A stretch of 64,000 nt of DNA from Virgibacillus chiguensis (GCF_900129865.1 NZ_FQXD01000001.1:310001-374000), one strand, 5' to 3'; shown: positions 46,881 through 57,685, counted from the stretch's first letter. Translations and numbers: made by a program. Notes: generated from the sequence alone by a model not told the origin.

Positions 46881-48149
46881 ATGAAACAAAAACCACTTGC
46901 ATTTCAAATGAGACCTGAACATATTGATGAAATTATTGGTCAAGAGCATTTAGTTGGCGAAGGGAAAATTATTCGTCGGATGGTAACTGCTAAGCGACTT
47001 GCATCCATGATATTATTTGGACCGCCTGGTACGGGAAAAACATCCATGGCAATAGCCTTGGCAAAAAGCTTAGCAATGCCAGTAAAAACATTAAATGCAG
47101 TAACAGATAAAAAAAGAGACATGGAAATTGTTGTGGAAGAAGCAAAAATGACAGGACAATTGGTACTCATTTTAGACGAAGTACATCGTTTAGATAAAGC
47201 GAAGCAAGATTTTTTGCTCCCACATCTTGAAAGTAATTTAGTAATTATGATTGGTTGTACAACAAGCAATCCTTATCACTCCATTAATCCTGCGATTCGC
47301 AGCAGATGTCATCTGTTTGAATTGCATCGACTAACAACGGAGCATGTCAAGCAAGCAATTCAACGAGCATTAAAAGATGAAGTAAACGGCTACGGCAGCT
47401 CGTCCATTTACATTTCTGAGAAAGCATTAGATCATTTTGCGTTTAGTGCTAACGGAGATCTGCGTGCAGCATTAAATGGGTTGGAACTAGCGGTAGCATC
47501 CACACCAGAGAATGAGGAGAAACAAATTTCTATCACCTTAACAACAGCGGAAGAGTGTATGCAGAAAAAGAGCTTTTCACATGATAAAAATGGTGATGCA
47601 CATTATGATGTGCTTTCTGCTTTTCAAAAATCCATTCGTGGAAGCGATGTTGACGCTGCACTTCATTATTTAGCCAGATTAGTCGAAGCTGGTGATTTAG
47701 AAAGTATCGGGCGGAGAATGGTTGTAACTGCGTATGAAGATATTGGATTAGCCAATCCACAAGCAGGACCACGGACGTTAACAGCTGTACAAGCTGCGGA
47801 AAGGCTGGGCTTTCCAGAAGCTAGAATCCCATTAGCTGTTGCAATTATTGAACTTTGTTTATCTCCAAAATCCAATTCAGCCTATAAAGCTTTAGACAAA
47901 GCTTTACAAGATGTACGCAGCGGAAAAGGCGGAGAAGTTCCTGCCCATATTAAAGATGCTCATTACGCTGGTGCACAAACATTAGGAAGAGGAACACAGT
48001 ATCAGTATCCACACGACCATGAGAGTGGTTGGGTAAGGCAACAATATTTACCTGAGGCAATCAAACATAAGCAATACTATGAACCTAAAGCTACAGGAAA
48101 ATTTGAACAAGCTATGAAACAAGTTTATGAGAGAATAAAGAAAGATTAG
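46881..48149 (+). CDS. rarA: Replication-associated recombination protein RarA (MgsA, YrvN)
   Basis: A clamp-loader-like AAA+ ATPase acting at stalled forks, 422 residues. Walker A FGPPGTGKTS is at about 42-51, Walker B LILDEVHR at about 95-102, and sensor 1 IGCTTSNP follows. The C-terminal tetramerisation domain has RMVVTAYEDIGLANPQA and a GAQTLGRGTQYQYPHD segment. It is divergent from cymR as in B. subtilis. Confidence 0.96.
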   Translation: MKQKPLAFQMRPEHIDEIIGQEHLVGEGKIIRRMVTAKRLASMILFGPPGTGKTSMAIALAKSLAMPVKTLNAVTDKKRDMEIVVEEAKMTGQLVLILDEVHRLDKAKQDFLLPHLESNLVIMIGCTTSNPYHSINPAIRSRCHLFELHRLTTEHVKQAIQRALKDEVNGYGSSSIYISEKALDHFAFSANGDLRAALNGLELAVASTPENEEKQISITLTTAEECMQKKSFSHDKNGDAHYDVLSAFQKSIRGSDVDAALHYLARLVEAGDLESIGRRMVVTAYEDIGLANPQAGPRTLTAVQAAERLGFPEARIPLAVAIIELCLSPKSNSAYKALDKALQDVRSGKGGEVPAHIKDAHYAGAQTLGRGTQYQYPHDHESGWVRQQYLPEAIKHKQYYEPKATGKFEQAMKQVYERIKKD

Positions 48150-48150
48150 A

Positions 48151-48420
48151 AAAACTTGGCTTGTCGCCAAGTATTATGGTGAAAGCTATTATTTTTTTAT
48201 ACGATAAACCCTAAAATTTATACTTTCTTTTAGTATAAATAAAATTTCAGGTATAAGTTGAAACTTCTTTGGTAACAATAAAAGCAAATATGATCTTGTA
48301 TACTATTTTTCTCAAACTTTGGTTGTTATTAGAAAACATGACGCTTCACCAATTTTGACGGGAAAGCTATTGTTTTTCTTAATATGATAAAACCTAACAG
48401 TTTATATTTTGTTACAGTAA
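48151..48420. repeat. Two degenerate copies of a short dispersed repeat
   Basis: ACTTGGC-TTGTC-GCCAAGT (48154-48172) then GAAAGCTATT, a T-run and TACGATAAACCCTAAAA; the second copy at about 48345-48400 keeps GGAAAGCTATTG, a T-run and ATGATAAAACC. A third, truncated copy is at 49514-49566. The interval has no gene. Confidence 0.55.
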
Positions 48421-48438
48421 AAAAGGAGTGGAAACAAA

Positions 48439-49119
48439 ATGGCTAAGGTCAGACAAGATGCATGGTCACATGAAGATGATCTATTATTGGCAGAAACCGT
48501 CTTACGTCACATTAGAGAAGGAAGTACGCAACTGAATGCTTTTGAAGAGGTTGGAGATAAATTAAATCGTACTTCTGCCGCTTGTGGGTTTCGTTGGAAT
48601 GCAGAAATACGCAATAAGTATGTAAATGCTATTGATCTCGCAAAACGCCAACGAAAAGAAAAGAAACGGGCTATGGCTAGAGCAGAAAAAGCAGAACATA
48701 AACCAACCCTTGTAGCTTCATCAGCTGCAAAACATCAAGAGGCGGAGCAGTTTCAAACATCAACTGAAACTCCTATAAACGCCAATTCTTTCAATTCTCA
48801 CATAACAATGGATGAGGTCATTCATTTTTTAAGAGAATTAGAAAAGCAATCGTTACATTCAAATCAATCACAAGCATCACTTGAACACGTTCAAAAAGAA
48901 AAAGAAGAATTACAGAAGCAAGTAGATAGATTGACTCAAGAATTAAAACAAACAAAATCGCAATTAGCGACGATGCAGGAGGACTATCAAGCATTTATTC
49001 AAATTATGGATAGGGCGAGAAAAATGACTGTGTTAGAAGATCAAGATATGAGGACTGCACCAGCATTCCGAATGGATAAAAATGGGAATTTGCAACAATT
49101 AGCGCAAGGATCTAATTGA
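48439..49119 (+). CDS. RsfA family prespore transcriptional regulator
   Basis: A 226-residue protein: an N-terminal Myb/SANT-like DNA-binding domain (about 1-60, RQDAWSHEDDLLLAETVLRH, then SAACGFRWNAEIR), a basic stretch (RQRKEKKRAMARAEK), and a coiled coil (about 135-195). It ends with DLRT-like MRTAPAFRMDKNGNLQQ. RsfA in B. subtilis modulates sigma-F genes in the forespore; which paralogue this is (RsfA, YlbO or other) I cannot say, so I give no symbol. AAAAAGGAGTGG lies upstream. Confidence 0.85.
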   Translation: MAKVRQDAWSHEDDLLLAETVLRHIREGSTQLNAFEEVGDKLNRTSAACGFRWNAEIRNKYVNAIDLAKRQRKEKKRAMARAEKAEHKPTLVASSAAKHQEAEQFQTSTETPINANSFNSHITMDEVIHFLRELEKQSLHSNQSQASLEHVQKEKEELQKQVDRLTQELKQTKSQLATMQEDYQAFIQIMDRARKMTVLEDQDMRTAPAFRMDKNGNLQQLAQGSN

Positions 49120-49136
49120 ATGTATGCAAGAACTGA

Positions 49137-49188
49137 AAAACCTACATTACTAAAGGAAAATTCCTTTAAGCAATGTAGGCTTTTTTAT
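49137..49188. terminator. Bidirectional terminator between rsfA-type gene and 6S RNA
   Basis: CCTACATT ... AATGTAGG with the inner AAAGGAA/TTCCTTT, followed by TTTTTT on plus and TTTTT on minus. It can end both the plus-strand gene and a minus-strand RNA. Confidence 0.8.
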
Positions 49189-49197
49189 CTCCCGATC

Positions 49198-49377
49198 GTG
49201 CCGTCCAGTATAAAGTTTTAATCCCGCTCATGGCAGGTGGGTGCTCTGTTCTACATATATTGTGCTTCCTGTAAGTAAGGCGTGCACGCAACATAGAAAC
49301 CAACAAGCTCCCTTTTATAAAGGTGTTCGGTCAAAACGCTTTTTCATGGACGAACACATCAGGATCGACTTTATTGT
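49198..49377 (-). ncRNA. ssrS: 6S RNA candidate (ssrS / bsrA)
   Basis: A minus-strand RNA of about 180 nt predicted from a promoter TTGATT (49408-49413), 18 bp, TAAAAT (49384-49389). The ends pair: ATAAAGT (49368-49374) with ACTTTAT (49210-49216), then ATCC with GGAT. Inside, GATCCTGATGTGTTCG and a GTGTTCG...CGAACAC hairpin, and on the 3' side AGAACAGAGCACCCACC, resemble Bacillus 6S RNA. 6S-1 in B. subtilis lies in this same rarA-aspS interval. 6S RNA sequesters sigma-A polymerase. The assignment is from memory of the family, not a search. Confidence 0.75.
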
Positions 49378-49513
49378 AAATTTATTTTAACATGTCGCTT
49401 CTGTAAAAATCAATCCTTTAGCTACACTTTACTTCTATTCCTAAAAAAACATCTGCAAATATCCGCGTGCCATTTGTAGCTTCTAGTTTTATCTACATAA
49501 TAAAGATATCTTA

Positions 49514-49566
49514 GAAAAACTTAGCTTATCGCCAAGTCTTTGTTTTTCATATACGATAAACACAAA
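49514..49566. repeat. Third copy of the short dispersed repeat
   Basis: AAAACTTAGCTTATCGCCAA, then TCTTTG, TTTTTC and ATACGATAAACACAAAA, related to 48151-48220. It lies between the 6S candidate and aspS. Confidence 0.5.
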
Positions 49567-49673
49567 ACTAATACTCCCCCATAGTGTTAGAAAGTGTTGC
49601 ACGCTTTCCCCACCAAGTACTAGTTGCAAGATGGTACAAATGCTTCATGTATTCATTCGTTTTTTTATTAAAA

Positions 49674-51455
49674 CTATTTATCTTGATTTTGAGATTTGAG
49701 TTGAATAGACAGTTCATCTAATTGACTTGGGTCCACTTCGCTCGGTGCATTTGTTAATAGATCGGAAGCAGAAGCTGTTTTCGGAAATAGAATCGTGTCT
49801 CGTAAATTCGTTCTACCAGCTAAAAGCATGACAATTCGATCAAGCCCCAAGGCTACGCCGCCATGTGGTGGAGCGCCATATTCTAAAGCTTCTAATAGAA
49901 AACCAAACTGTTCTTGTGCGTCCGCTTCAGAAAATCCTAACACCTTAAACATTTTCTTTTGCAACTCTACTTGATGAATACGAACAGACCCACCGCCTAA
50001 TTCGTAGCCATTCAAGACTAAATCATATGCATTTGCTCTGACATTTTCCGGCTCTGTAGCAAGCTTTTCTATGTCCGATTCAATTGGTGAAGTAAACGGA
50101 TGGTGCGCTGCAAAATACCTTCCTTGCTCTTCATCATATTCTAATAACGGCCAATCCGTCACCCATAGAAAATGATAAGCAGTGTTGTCTATCAAATGTA
50201 ACTCTTTTCCTAATTTTAAACGAAGGGCGCCTAAGCTATCGTAAACAACATTGGTTTTATCTGCCACAAATAATAACAAATCGCCATTTTCCGCTTGTGC
50301 TTTTTCCATTAAACCTGCTTTTTCTTCTTCAGAAATAAATTTGGCAATCGGTCCTTTTAATTCTTCTCCTTCCACTTTAAGCCATGCAAGACCTTTAGCA
50401 CCATACACTTTAACAAACTCCGTAAGTTTATCAATATCTTTGCGTGAATATGTCTTTGCCTGTTGTTTTACATTCAACAAAGCTACTAAACCGCCTGATT
50501 CAATAGCGCTTTGAAATACTTTAAAGCCCGATTTCTTCACAATCTCTCCAACATGAATTAATTCCATTCCAAAACGAGTATCTGGTTTATCAGAACCATA
50601 TCGTGCCATTGCCTCATCATACGGCATGCGTTTTAACGGAAGGGAGATGTCTATTCCTTTCACTTCTTTCATAACAAATTGCATCATTTCTTCTGTTAAC
50701 TGCATGATTTCATCGCTTGTTAAGAATGATGTTTCCACATCAATTTGTGTAAATTCAGGCTGGCGATCTGCTCGTAAATCTTCATCACGAAAACAACGAG
50801 CAATTTGGTAATACTTTTCAAACCCCCCCATCATAATCAACTGTTTAAACAATTGAGGCGACTGTGGTAAAGCATAAAACTCACCTTGGTGCACACGACT
50901 TGGAACAAGATAATCCCTCGCTCCTTCTGGTGTACTTTTAGTTAAAATAGGTGTTTCCATCTCTAAAAACTGCTGTTCGTTTAAATAGTGGCGAACAGCC
51001 TGTGTAATGTGATGCCTTAACTTAAACGTTTCTTGCAATGGCTGTCTGCGCAAATCAAGATAACGATAAGATAATCGTAAATCCTCGGATACTTCTGCTT
51101 TATCTTGAATCGCAAAAGGTGGTGTTTTCGCTTTGTTTAAAATCGTAATCGCAGAAACGATCACTTCAATTTTCCCTGTTTTCATAGTAGGATTAACCGT
51201 TGAGGAATCACGTTTTACAACGGTTCCCTCTACTTCAACTACATATTCACTGCGAATATTTTCAGCTATCTCTAACGCTCTTTGTGAATGATCTGGGTTA
51301 AATACAATTTGCACAACACCAGAAGCATCACGTAAATCGATAAATATTAAGCCTCCTAAATCGCGGCGCTTTTGTACCCAACCTTTTAAAAGGACAGATT
51401 CTTTTACACTAGCTTCACTTAGTGAACCAGCCATTACACGTTGCTGCTTACTCAT
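49674..51455 (-). CDS. aspS: Aspartyl-tRNA synthetase
   Basis: Class IIb synthetase of 593 residues, bacterial type. The N-terminal OB anticodon-binding domain has [20 protein letters not shown]; motif 2 is [20 protein letters not shown]; the GAD insert follows; motif 3 is [17 protein letters not shown]. It overlaps hisS by eight bases, so both are on one transcript. Whether it is discriminating or charges tRNA-Asn as well cannot be read from this view. Confidence 0.97.
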   Translation of the reverse strand: MSKQQRVMAGSLSEASVKESVLLKGWVQKRRDLGGLIFIDLRDASGVVQIVFNPDHSQRALEIAENIRSEYVVEVEGTVVKRDSSTVNPTMKTGKIEVIVSAITILNKAKTPPFAIQDKAEVSEDLRLSYRYLDLRRQPLQETFKLRHHITQAVRHYLNEQQFLEMETPILTKSTPEGARDYLVPSRVHQGEFYALPQSPQLFKQLIMMGGFEKYYQIARCFRDEDLRADRQPEFTQIDVETSFLTSDEIMQLTEEMMQFVMKEVKGIDISLPLKRMPYDEAMARYGSDKPDTRFGMELIHVGEIVKKSGFKVFQSAIESGGLVALLNVKQQAKTYSRKDIDKLTEFVKVYGAKGLAWLKVEGEELKGPIAKFISEEEKAGLMEKAQAENGDLLLFVADKTNVVYDSLGALRLKLGKELHLIDNTAYHFLWVTDWPLLEYDEEQGRYFAAHHPFTSPIESDIEKLATEPENVRANAYDLVLNGYELGGGSVRIHQVELQKKMFKVLGFSEADAQEQFGFLLEALEYGAPPHGGVALGLDRIVMLLAGRTNLRDTILFPKTASASDLLTNAPSEVDPSQLDELSIQLKSQNQDK

Positions 51456-52737
51456 GTTCTCTTCCTCCTACACACTTTTCCTTCATTACATCAATTATTT
51501 GATCTTTAGCGACCGTTGCTTGCTCTCCTGTGCTCATCTCTTTTACCGTAATCGTCTGTTCTTCAAGCTCATTTTCTCCAATAATTAATACATATTTAGC
51601 TGCATAACGGTCAGCTGCTTTGAATTGCCCCTTCATTTTTCTTCCTAAATAGTCCTTATCTGCCTGCACACCATGCTTGCGCAGTTTAGAAACGAGCATT
51701 ACGGCCTCTTTTTGTGCTTGTTCATCCACTGCTACGACATAAGCTTCCAATGAACGGTCGACAGGGATAACTTGATTTTCAGCTTCTAATGCCATAAGCA
51801 ATCGTTCAAGACCCATAGCAAATCCGATTCCAGGCGTGTTTGGCCCTCCTAATTCCTCCACTAAGCCATTGTATCTACCACCACCTGCTAGAGTTGTAAT
51901 CGCACCGAATCCCTCTGCTTCACTCATGATTTCAAATGCCGTATGGTTGTAATAATCTAGACCGCGAACCAAGTTTTTATCTATTTCATAGGGAATTCCA
52001 ATATTATCCAAATAGTCTTTAACTTGTTCAAAATACGCTTCAGACTCCTCATTTAAATAATCTAAAATAGACGGAGCAGTTTGCATTGCTGGATGATCCC
52101 GATCTTGTTTACAATCTAGTACACGTAACGGATTGTTTTGTAGACGCGTTTGGCAATCAGAGCAGAGTTCATGCTTATGCGGCGTAAAGTGCGCGATAAG
52201 CGCTTGTCTATGATTTTCTCTACTTTCTTTATCTCCGAGTGAATTAATTACTAATTTTAAAGATGTTAAGCCCATTTCTTGATAGCAGGTCATTGCTAAA
52301 TCAATAACTTCTGCATCGACAGCTGGGTCTGCACTACCCAATACTTCTACTCCGAATTGATTTAATTGTCGCATCCTCCCTTTTTGTGGCCGTTCATATC
52401 GGAACATTTCTGCAAAGTAATAAAGTTTTGTTGGTTGGTTTGCCAAGCCGTGCAGTTTATGCTCTACAAAAGAACGAACGACAGGAGCTGTTCCCTCTGG
52501 TCGTAAAGTAATACTCCTCCCACCTCGATCTTCAAAAGTGTACATTTCTTTTTGAACAATATCTGTTGTATTACCGACCCCACGTTGAAACACTTCCGTA
52601 TGTTCAAATACAGGTGTACGAATTTCTTCATAATGAAATTTGTTACATACCTGTTTAATTGTTTCTTCTACCCACTGCCATTTTTTTGCATCTTCAGGCA
52701 GTATGTCAGTCGTACCTCGTGGCGCTTTATAGCTCAT
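51448..52737 (-). CDS. hisS: Histidyl-tRNA synthetase
   Basis: Class II synthetase of 429 residues. It starts [15 protein letters not shown]; motif 2 is [20 protein letters not shown], the histidine-binding [13 protein letters not shown] and motif 3 [13 protein letters not shown] are present, and a C-terminal anticodon-binding domain follows (about 335-420). AGGAGG lies before the ATG. It is the first gene of the hisS-aspS operon behind the T-box. Confidence 0.97.
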   Translation of the reverse strand: MSYKAPRGTTDILPEDAKKWQWVEETIKQVCNKFHYEEIRTPVFEHTEVFQRGVGNTTDIVQKEMYTFEDRGGRSITLRPEGTAPVVRSFVEHKLHGLANQPTKLYYFAEMFRYERPQKGRMRQLNQFGVEVLGSADPAVDAEVIDLAMTCYQEMGLTSLKLVINSLGDKESRENHRQALIAHFTPHKHELCSDCQTRLQNNPLRVLDCKQDRDHPAMQTAPSILDYLNEESEAYFEQVKDYLDNIGIPYEIDKNLVRGLDYYNHTAFEIMSEAEGFGAITTLAGGGRYNGLVEELGGPNTPGIGFAMGLERLLMALEAENQVIPVDRSLEAYVVAVDEQAQKEAVMLVSKLRKHGVQADKDYLGRKMKGQFKAADRYAAKYVLIIGENELEEQTITVKEMSTGEQATVAKDQIIDVMKEKCVGGREHE

Positions 52738-53041
52738 TTTGTTAACCTCCTACTAGTCATTGTATAACTTGTTTTTTAAATAAGATGTAGAACTTAAAAT
52801 CATCATCGATATGATTGATAATGGGTTTATCCCGGATATAAGTAAAAACGCTGTAAGACTCGCTCTTCAAGACTTGGAAGGTGTGAGTTGGGCAAGCCTA
52901 AGCGGGAAGATAGCAACGCCTAAATACCTGTTTTTTCATTTAAACAATCCCTATTGGATAAAAGAAAACCCTCCCTAATTGAAGCACTTTATGTAAAAGC
53001 TATCGTTTTTTACTATCAACCATATAACTATAATAATATAA

Positions 53042-53310
53042 AAAACTCCCGTCCCTCATTATTTTTCAATAAATAAGGGACGAGAGTTTAACCCGCGTTG
53101 CCACCCTAGTTGATGTATATAACACCCGCTTTATGCAGTTAACGCCTGCGATACGTTTATACCTACTAAAATTCGATATAAAACCTCTGGAGCGTCTTTC
53201 ATTGGGCGAATATGTAAAATGCTTCCAGCCATTGGCATTTTTTCTCTAGTCAATTCGGCAACCAACTACTGTTTCCGTCATCGGTTCATTTACAAATATA
53301 ATTTGTTTCA
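53042..53310 (-). ncRNA. T-box leader of hisS-aspS, tRNA-Asp type
   Basis: The T-box sequence AGGGTGGCAACGCGGG is at 53092-53107. The terminator is AACTCTCGTCCC with GGGACGGGAGTT followed by six T (53042-53091). The candidate specifier is GAC (53194-53196) in ATGAAAGACGCTCCAGAGG, the same context as GCT in the alaS leader. UGGC in the T-box matches a G discriminator, found in tRNA-Asp but not in tRNA-His. About 300 bp (52738-53041) between it and hisS hold no gene. Confidence 0.9.
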
Positions 53311-53433
53311 TACGAACAAGAAATTATCGTTTTATAATAAAAGTCACAAAACCTACATTATAAAGATTAGTTTAAGTAGACAATCGTATTTGAATAAAGT
53401 ACTACATCTAACCAATACGAAGGAATGTATATT

Positions 53434-53462
53434 ATAATAATCGTTCAAAGCTATTCTGTCAA
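53434..53462 (-). promoter_or_regulatory. Sigma-A promoter of hisS-aspS
   Basis: TTGACA (53457-53462), 17 bp, TATTAT (53434-53439). The -35 contains the TGA stop of the small upstream gene. Confidence 0.75.
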
Positions 53463-53635
53463 GCACGATTGATTTTTTTCTTTAATACATGAATTTCCCT
53501 TAACGATAAACCTAATTCTTCTGCCATCTCCATATGATTTGCCTCCGCTTCTACTAACTCCATAACCTGATGTAAATTCACTGCAAACAAGTCCGTATGT
53601 CGATGAGCATTCCACTGTTTTTTTGATTTATGCAT
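53459..53635 (-). CDS. Small sigma-70 region 4-like HTH protein
   Basis: A 58-residue protein: MHKSKKQWNAHRHTDLFAVN, then EAEANHMEMAEELGLSLREIHVLKKK, which reads as a helix-turn-helix. It may correspond to YrzK, the small gene beside hisS in B. subtilis, but I cannot confirm this. I choose ATG (53633-53635), eight bases after GAGGAGG. Its stop codon lies in the -35 box of hisS. Confidence 0.65.
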   Translation of the reverse strand: MHKSKKQWNAHRHTDLFAVNLHQVMELVEAEANHMEMAEELGLSLREIHVLKKKINRA

Positions 53636-53747
53636 ATACGTATCCTCCTCTTTCTTAGTTTTGCCACCATTCATTTTTTTTATTATACTTAGTAGAAAGT
53701 TTGTAGTTAATCATCATTGATAACGTTGCCAATTAGGAGGTATCTTT

Positions 53748-54800
53748 TTGAATAAACGTATAGTGGTTATTTCCATTCTAATACTGTTGTTTACTTTTAA
53801 TTTGGACAAACCTGTTAGTTTTGCAAAACAAGGTACTATTACAGAAGATAACGTGCATGTGCGTTCGGGTCCTGGAACAGAATTTCAAATAATAACACAA
53901 ATTCATGATGGAACGGCATTTACATTTATAAAACGACAGGCAGAGTGGGTAGAAATACAATTAGAAGATAGTAACGTCGGTTGGGTTCATGCTAAATATC
54001 TAAGCATCAATGACCAAGTTGATACACCGTCTACAATCACTATTCCTCATGAAAATACGCAAATTCGTAGCAGTCCAACCACGGACGCTCCTATAGCAAA
54101 TTTCGCAAAGAAAGGAAGTTCGTTTCAAGTTATTTCCTCCAAAGGGGACTGGTATGAAATACAAAACAAAGCAATACATGGGTTCGTATATAAAGCCCTT
54201 ACTGAACCCATCTCCCTCCCTATGAAAGAAAGCAGTTTTGCTAACAAATCGATTGTTATTGACGTTGGTCATGGCGGAAGAGATGTTGGAGCGATAGGTG
54301 CAAGCGGCGTGTTTGAAAAAGACGTGGCTTATTTGACAGCTCAAGAATTAACAAATGAACTGTCCATGCTCGGTGCAAATGTTCGATTAACAAGAAGAAA
54401 TGACGAGTATATCCCTTTAAATAGTAGAATTAGCTATAGCAACAATTTTGATACAGATGTATTTATCAGCTTACACTACAACAGCGTACCAAACTTACCT
54501 AATGTTACTGGTATCGAATCTTTTTACTACAAAGAAGCAAATAAAAAATTAGCTGCTTCGATCCAAAAGAAAGTATTCGATGCTGTTCAGGCAGATGATC
54601 GTGGTACATCATTTGGAGATTTTTTAGTATTGAGGCAAAACTTGAAGCCAGCTATCTTACTAGAATTAGGGTTTATCTCCAATAAAGCAGAAGAAGCACG
54701 CCTTCTAACGACAATGTACCAGAAAAAGCTTGTTTCTGGCATCATCCAAGGGTTAGGTTCCTATTTTGCACGTTCTGAGATTGGTAAAACTGAATACTGA
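53748..54800 (+). CDS. Secreted N-acetylmuramoyl-L-alanine amidase with two SH3 domains
   Basis: A 350-residue exported zinc amidase. A signal peptide (about 1-26) is followed by two bacterial SH3 domains (about 30-90, VHVRSGPGTEFQ; about 98-155, TQIRSSPTTDAP) and an Amidase_3 domain (about 168-345) with zinc ligands in IDVGHGGRDVGA, the Glu in GVFEKDVAY, His in ISLHYNS and catalytic Glu in LLELGFISN. It resembles YrvJ beside hisS in B. subtilis, which is longer with more SH3 repeats. The start is TTG (53748-53750), eight bases after AGGAGG. Confidence 0.93.
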   Translation: MNKRIVVISILILLFTFNLDKPVSFAKQGTITEDNVHVRSGPGTEFQIITQIHDGTAFTFIKRQAEWVEIQLEDSNVGWVHAKYLSINDQVDTPSTITIPHENTQIRSSPTTDAPIANFAKKGSSFQVISSKGDWYEIQNKAIHGFVYKALTEPISLPMKESSFANKSIVIDVGHGGRDVGAIGASGVFEKDVAYLTAQELTNELSMLGANVRLTRRNDEYIPLNSRISYSNNFDTDVFISLHYNSVPNLPNVTGIESFYYKEANKKLAASIQKKVFDAVQADDRGTSFGDFLVLRQNLKPAILLELGFISNKAEEARLLTTMYQKKLVSGIIQGLGSYFARSEIGKTEY

Positions 54801-54828
54801 AACTGCTATACAAATAAAAGCCGCATGA

Positions 54829-54872
54829 AATCATTTTTGAACTCTCTTTGGAGTACAACTTATTCCATGCGG
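54829..54872 (-). terminator. Terminator between amidase gene and dtd
   Basis: GCCGCATG pairs with CATGCGGT around a long loop; on the minus strand it is followed by TTTTATTTG. It lies ten bp past the dtd stop. Confidence 0.6.
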
Positions 54873-54880
54873 TTCATACA

Positions 54881-55327
54881 TTATCTTTGTTTACTATCTA
54901 AAATTAACGTAACAGGACCTGAATTTGTCAATTGAACATCCATCATTTCCCCAAATGCCCCAGTTTCTACATGAACACCTTCGTCCGTAACAAACCGATT
55001 AAATTGAAGGTACAGTTCATTTGCTTTTTCTGGTTTAGCTGCATGCATGAAATTTGGTCTGCGTCCCTTTTTCGTATCCCCATACAATGTAAATTGCGAA
55101 ACGGATAAAATACTTCCCTTTACATCTTTTAATGATAAATTTAACTTTTGCTGTTCGTCTTCAAAAACACGAAGTTGGACGATTTTTTTTGCTAAATAAG
55201 TTGCATCCTCGATCGTATCATCATGAGTTACGCCAAGCAATACAACAAACCCATGTTCTATTTGTCCAATAATAGAATTATTAACTGAAACGCTCGCTCC
55301 TTTTGCACGTTGAATGACTGCTCTCAT
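54881..55327 (-). CDS. dtd: D-aminoacyl-tRNA deacylase
   Basis: Hydrolyses D-amino acids (and Gly) mischarged on tRNA. It has 148 residues starting [15 protein letters not shown]. The active-site blocks [17 protein letters not shown] and the Gly-cis-Pro motif NSGPVTL are present. I choose ATG (55325-55327), with AAAAGGAGT upstream. It follows relA, as in B. subtilis. Confidence 0.96.
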   Translation of the reverse strand: MRAVIQRAKGASVSVNNSIIGQIEHGFVVLLGVTHDDTIEDATYLAKKIVQLRVFEDEQQKLNLSLKDVKGSILSVSQFTLYGDTKKGRRPNFMHAAKPEKANELYLQFNRFVTDEGVHVETGAFGEMMDVQLTNSGPVTLILDSKQR

Positions 55328-55483
55328 ACTATACTCCTTTTCATAATACTGTAGTTGGTATGAAATGAGACCCAAATAGAACGCATAAGAATGAACTTAA
55401 ACATTCTCCGCATGGCAAACTATTTACAGCACTCTTTGCTTATCCCCGTTTAGCTACCAAGCGTAATATTGCCTTATTGTACA

Positions 55484-57685
55484 TTAATGCAATGTACGTT
55501 TTACGGAATACACTTCAGGAATTTGTTTAATGCGCTCCACTATTTTTCGAAGATGTGCTGTATTATGAATCAGAATGGTTATTTGAATAATTGCCATCTT
55601 ATTTCTATCTGACCTACCATTCACATATGTTATATTCGTCTTTGTTTCATTTACGGCTTGTAGCACTTCGTTCACTAATCCTCGTCGATCATAACCCGAT
55701 ATTTCTAAATCCACATGATATTGTTTCTGTTCTGTACGATTATTTTCCCATTCGACATGCAAAAATCGTTGCTTAGCTTCTTCTGTCTGAACGTTGGGGC
55801 AGTCAGCTCGATGAACGGATACGCCTCTTCCTTTTGTGATATATCCTACTATTTGGTCGCCTGGTACTGGGTTACAACATTTAGATAAACGGACAAGTAA
55901 ATTGTCAATCCCTTCTACTTTCACTCCAGAATCTCGTTTACTGACTTTCTTTTGTTTACCATCTGTTTTAACTTCTTCAATGGTTTGTTCAAGAGCTTGT
56001 TGTTTTTCTTTCGATTGTCTTAATTTTTCTGTTAACTTTGTTGCTATAGATGCAGCAGTAATACCTTGATAGCCTACCGCTGCATACATATCTTCTTCAT
56101 TAGAGAAATTATATTTTTCATACACACGCTGTAAGTTATCTTGCTTTAGCACATCTTTGGGTTCGATACTAAAGCTACGAATTTCACGTTCCACAGCTTC
56201 TTTCCCTTTTAACACATTTTCTTCTCGACGCTGTTTTTTAAAAAATTGCTTAATCTTACTTTTAGCTTGAGAAGTTTGGGTTATTTTAAGCCAATCTTGA
56301 GAGGGGCCATAAGAATGTTTTGACGTCATCATTTCAACTATATCGCCGTTTTTCAATTTATAATCAAGTGGCTCCATCTTTCCGTTAACTTTTGCCCCAA
56401 TCGTTTTATTACCTATTTCTGTATGAATTTTATAGGCAAAATCCAAGGGAACGGAACCAGCTGGTAGCTCAATAACATCTCCCTTTGGAGTAAACACATA
56501 TACCATGTCTGAGAATAAATCGACCTTTAAGGATTCCATGAATTCTTCCGCGTCATGTGTATCATTTTGCCATTCCAAAATCTCCCTAAACCAAGTTAAT
56601 TTCTCTTCAAAAGACTTTTTATCATTTTGAACTTGCTTGCCTTCTTTGTACGCCCAATGAGCTGCAATTCCATATTCGGCTATTTCATGCATTTCTCTTG
56701 TGCGAATTTGCACTTCTAGCGGGTCACCTTTTGGACCTATAACGGTCGTGTGCAACGATTGATACAGGTTTGGTTTTGGCATAGCAATGTAATCTTTAAA
56801 TCTCCCAGGCATCGGCTTCCAACAAGTATGGATAATGCCAAGAACAGCATAACAATCCTTAATGCTATTAACTAAAATGCGCACAGCAAGCAAATCATAT
56901 ATCTCATTGAACTGTTTATTTTGTTTTACCATTTTCCGATATATACTATATAAATGTTTTGGACGGCCAGATAATTCAGCATCTATATTCATTTCTCTTA
57001 ATTGTTTGGAAACTTGATCCATTACTTCTTTAATATATGATTCACGCTGATCTCTTTTTTGTTTCATTAATTGAACAATTCGATAATATTGCTGAGGATT
57101 TAAATAGCGTAATGCTGTATCCTCTAATTCCCATTTGATGGTTGAAATTCCTAATCGATGTGCTAACGGTGAAAAAATTTCTAAGGTTTCATTTGCAATG
57201 CGACGCTGTTTTTCTGGAGGCAAATGTTTTAAAGTACGCATATTATGCAAACGATCTGCCAATTTAATTAAAATCACACGGATATCTTTCGCCATGGCAA
57301 CAAACATTTTTCGATGATTTTCTGCTTGCTGCGCTTCTTTTGATTTATATTTAATTTTCCCTAACTTTGTAACCCCATCAACTAGCATAGCTACTTCATG
57401 ATTAAATACTTCTTCCACTTCTTCCACAGTCACATCTGTGTCTTCAACCACATCATGAAGAAATCCTCCTGCGATTGTTTCAGCGTCCATCCCGAGCTCC
57501 GTTAATATGCCTGCTACCTGTACAGGGTGGATAATATACGGCTCCCCCGACTTTCTAAATTGATCAGCATGAGCTTCTTCGGCAAATTCATAGGCTTGGC
57601 GAATAAAAGCAGTATCATCTTCCGACAGATACTGACTTGCCTTATTTAAAATATCATCTATTGTCATTATATCGGTTTTTGCCAT
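55484..57685 (-). CDS. relA: Bifunctional (p)ppGpp synthetase/hydrolase Rel
   Basis: Long RSH enzyme of 733 residues controlling the stringent response. The hydrolase HD domain (about 30-190) is intact: HPVQVAGIL and [10 protein letters not shown]. The synthetase domain (about 230-350) has [15 protein letters not shown] and [18 protein letters not shown] (about 390-450), zinc-finger/helical ([16 protein letters not shown]) and ACT (about 655-733) domains follow. The single-Rel type of Firmicutes is therefore indicated. Start ATG after AAGGTGAT. Confidence 0.96.
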   Translation of the reverse strand: MAKTDIMTIDDILNKASQYLSEDDTAFIRQAYEFAEEAHADQFRKSGEPYIIHPVQVAGILTELGMDAETIAGGFLHDVVEDTDVTVEEVEEVFNHEVAMLVDGVTKLGKIKYKSKEAQQAENHRKMFVAMAKDIRVILIKLADRLHNMRTLKHLPPEKQRRIANETLEIFSPLAHRLGISTIKWELEDTALRYLNPQQYYRIVQLMKQKRDQRESYIKEVMDQVSKQLREMNIDAELSGRPKHLYSIYRKMVKQNKQFNEIYDLLAVRILVNSIKDCYAVLGIIHTCWKPMPGRFKDYIAMPKPNLYQSLHTTVIGPKGDPLEVQIRTREMHEIAEYGIAAHWAYKEGKQVQNDKKSFEEKLTWFREILEWQNDTHDAEEFMESLKVDLFSDMVYVFTPKGDVIELPAGSVPLDFAYKIHTEIGNKTIGAKVNGKMEPLDYKLKNGDIVEMMTSKHSYGPSQDWLKITQTSQAKSKIKQFFKKQRREENVLKGKEAVEREIRSFSIEPKDVLKQDNLQRVYEKYNFSNEEDMYAAVGYQGITAASIATKLTEKLRQSKEKQQALEQTIEEVKTDGKQKKVSKRDSGVKVEGIDNLLVRLSKCCNPVPGDQIVGYITKGRGVSVHRADCPNVQTEEAKQRFLHVEWENNRTEQKQYHVDLEISGYDRRGLVNEVLQAVNETKTNITYVNGRSDRNKMAIIQITILIHNTAHLRKIVERIKQIPEVYSVKRTLH

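Noticed and set aside
52801-52990. Apparent similarity of this leader stretch to the 49200 region (shared ATCCCGCT-like words)
   Set aside because: Only a few short words are shared and the order differs; the 49200 region is better explained as 6S RNA.
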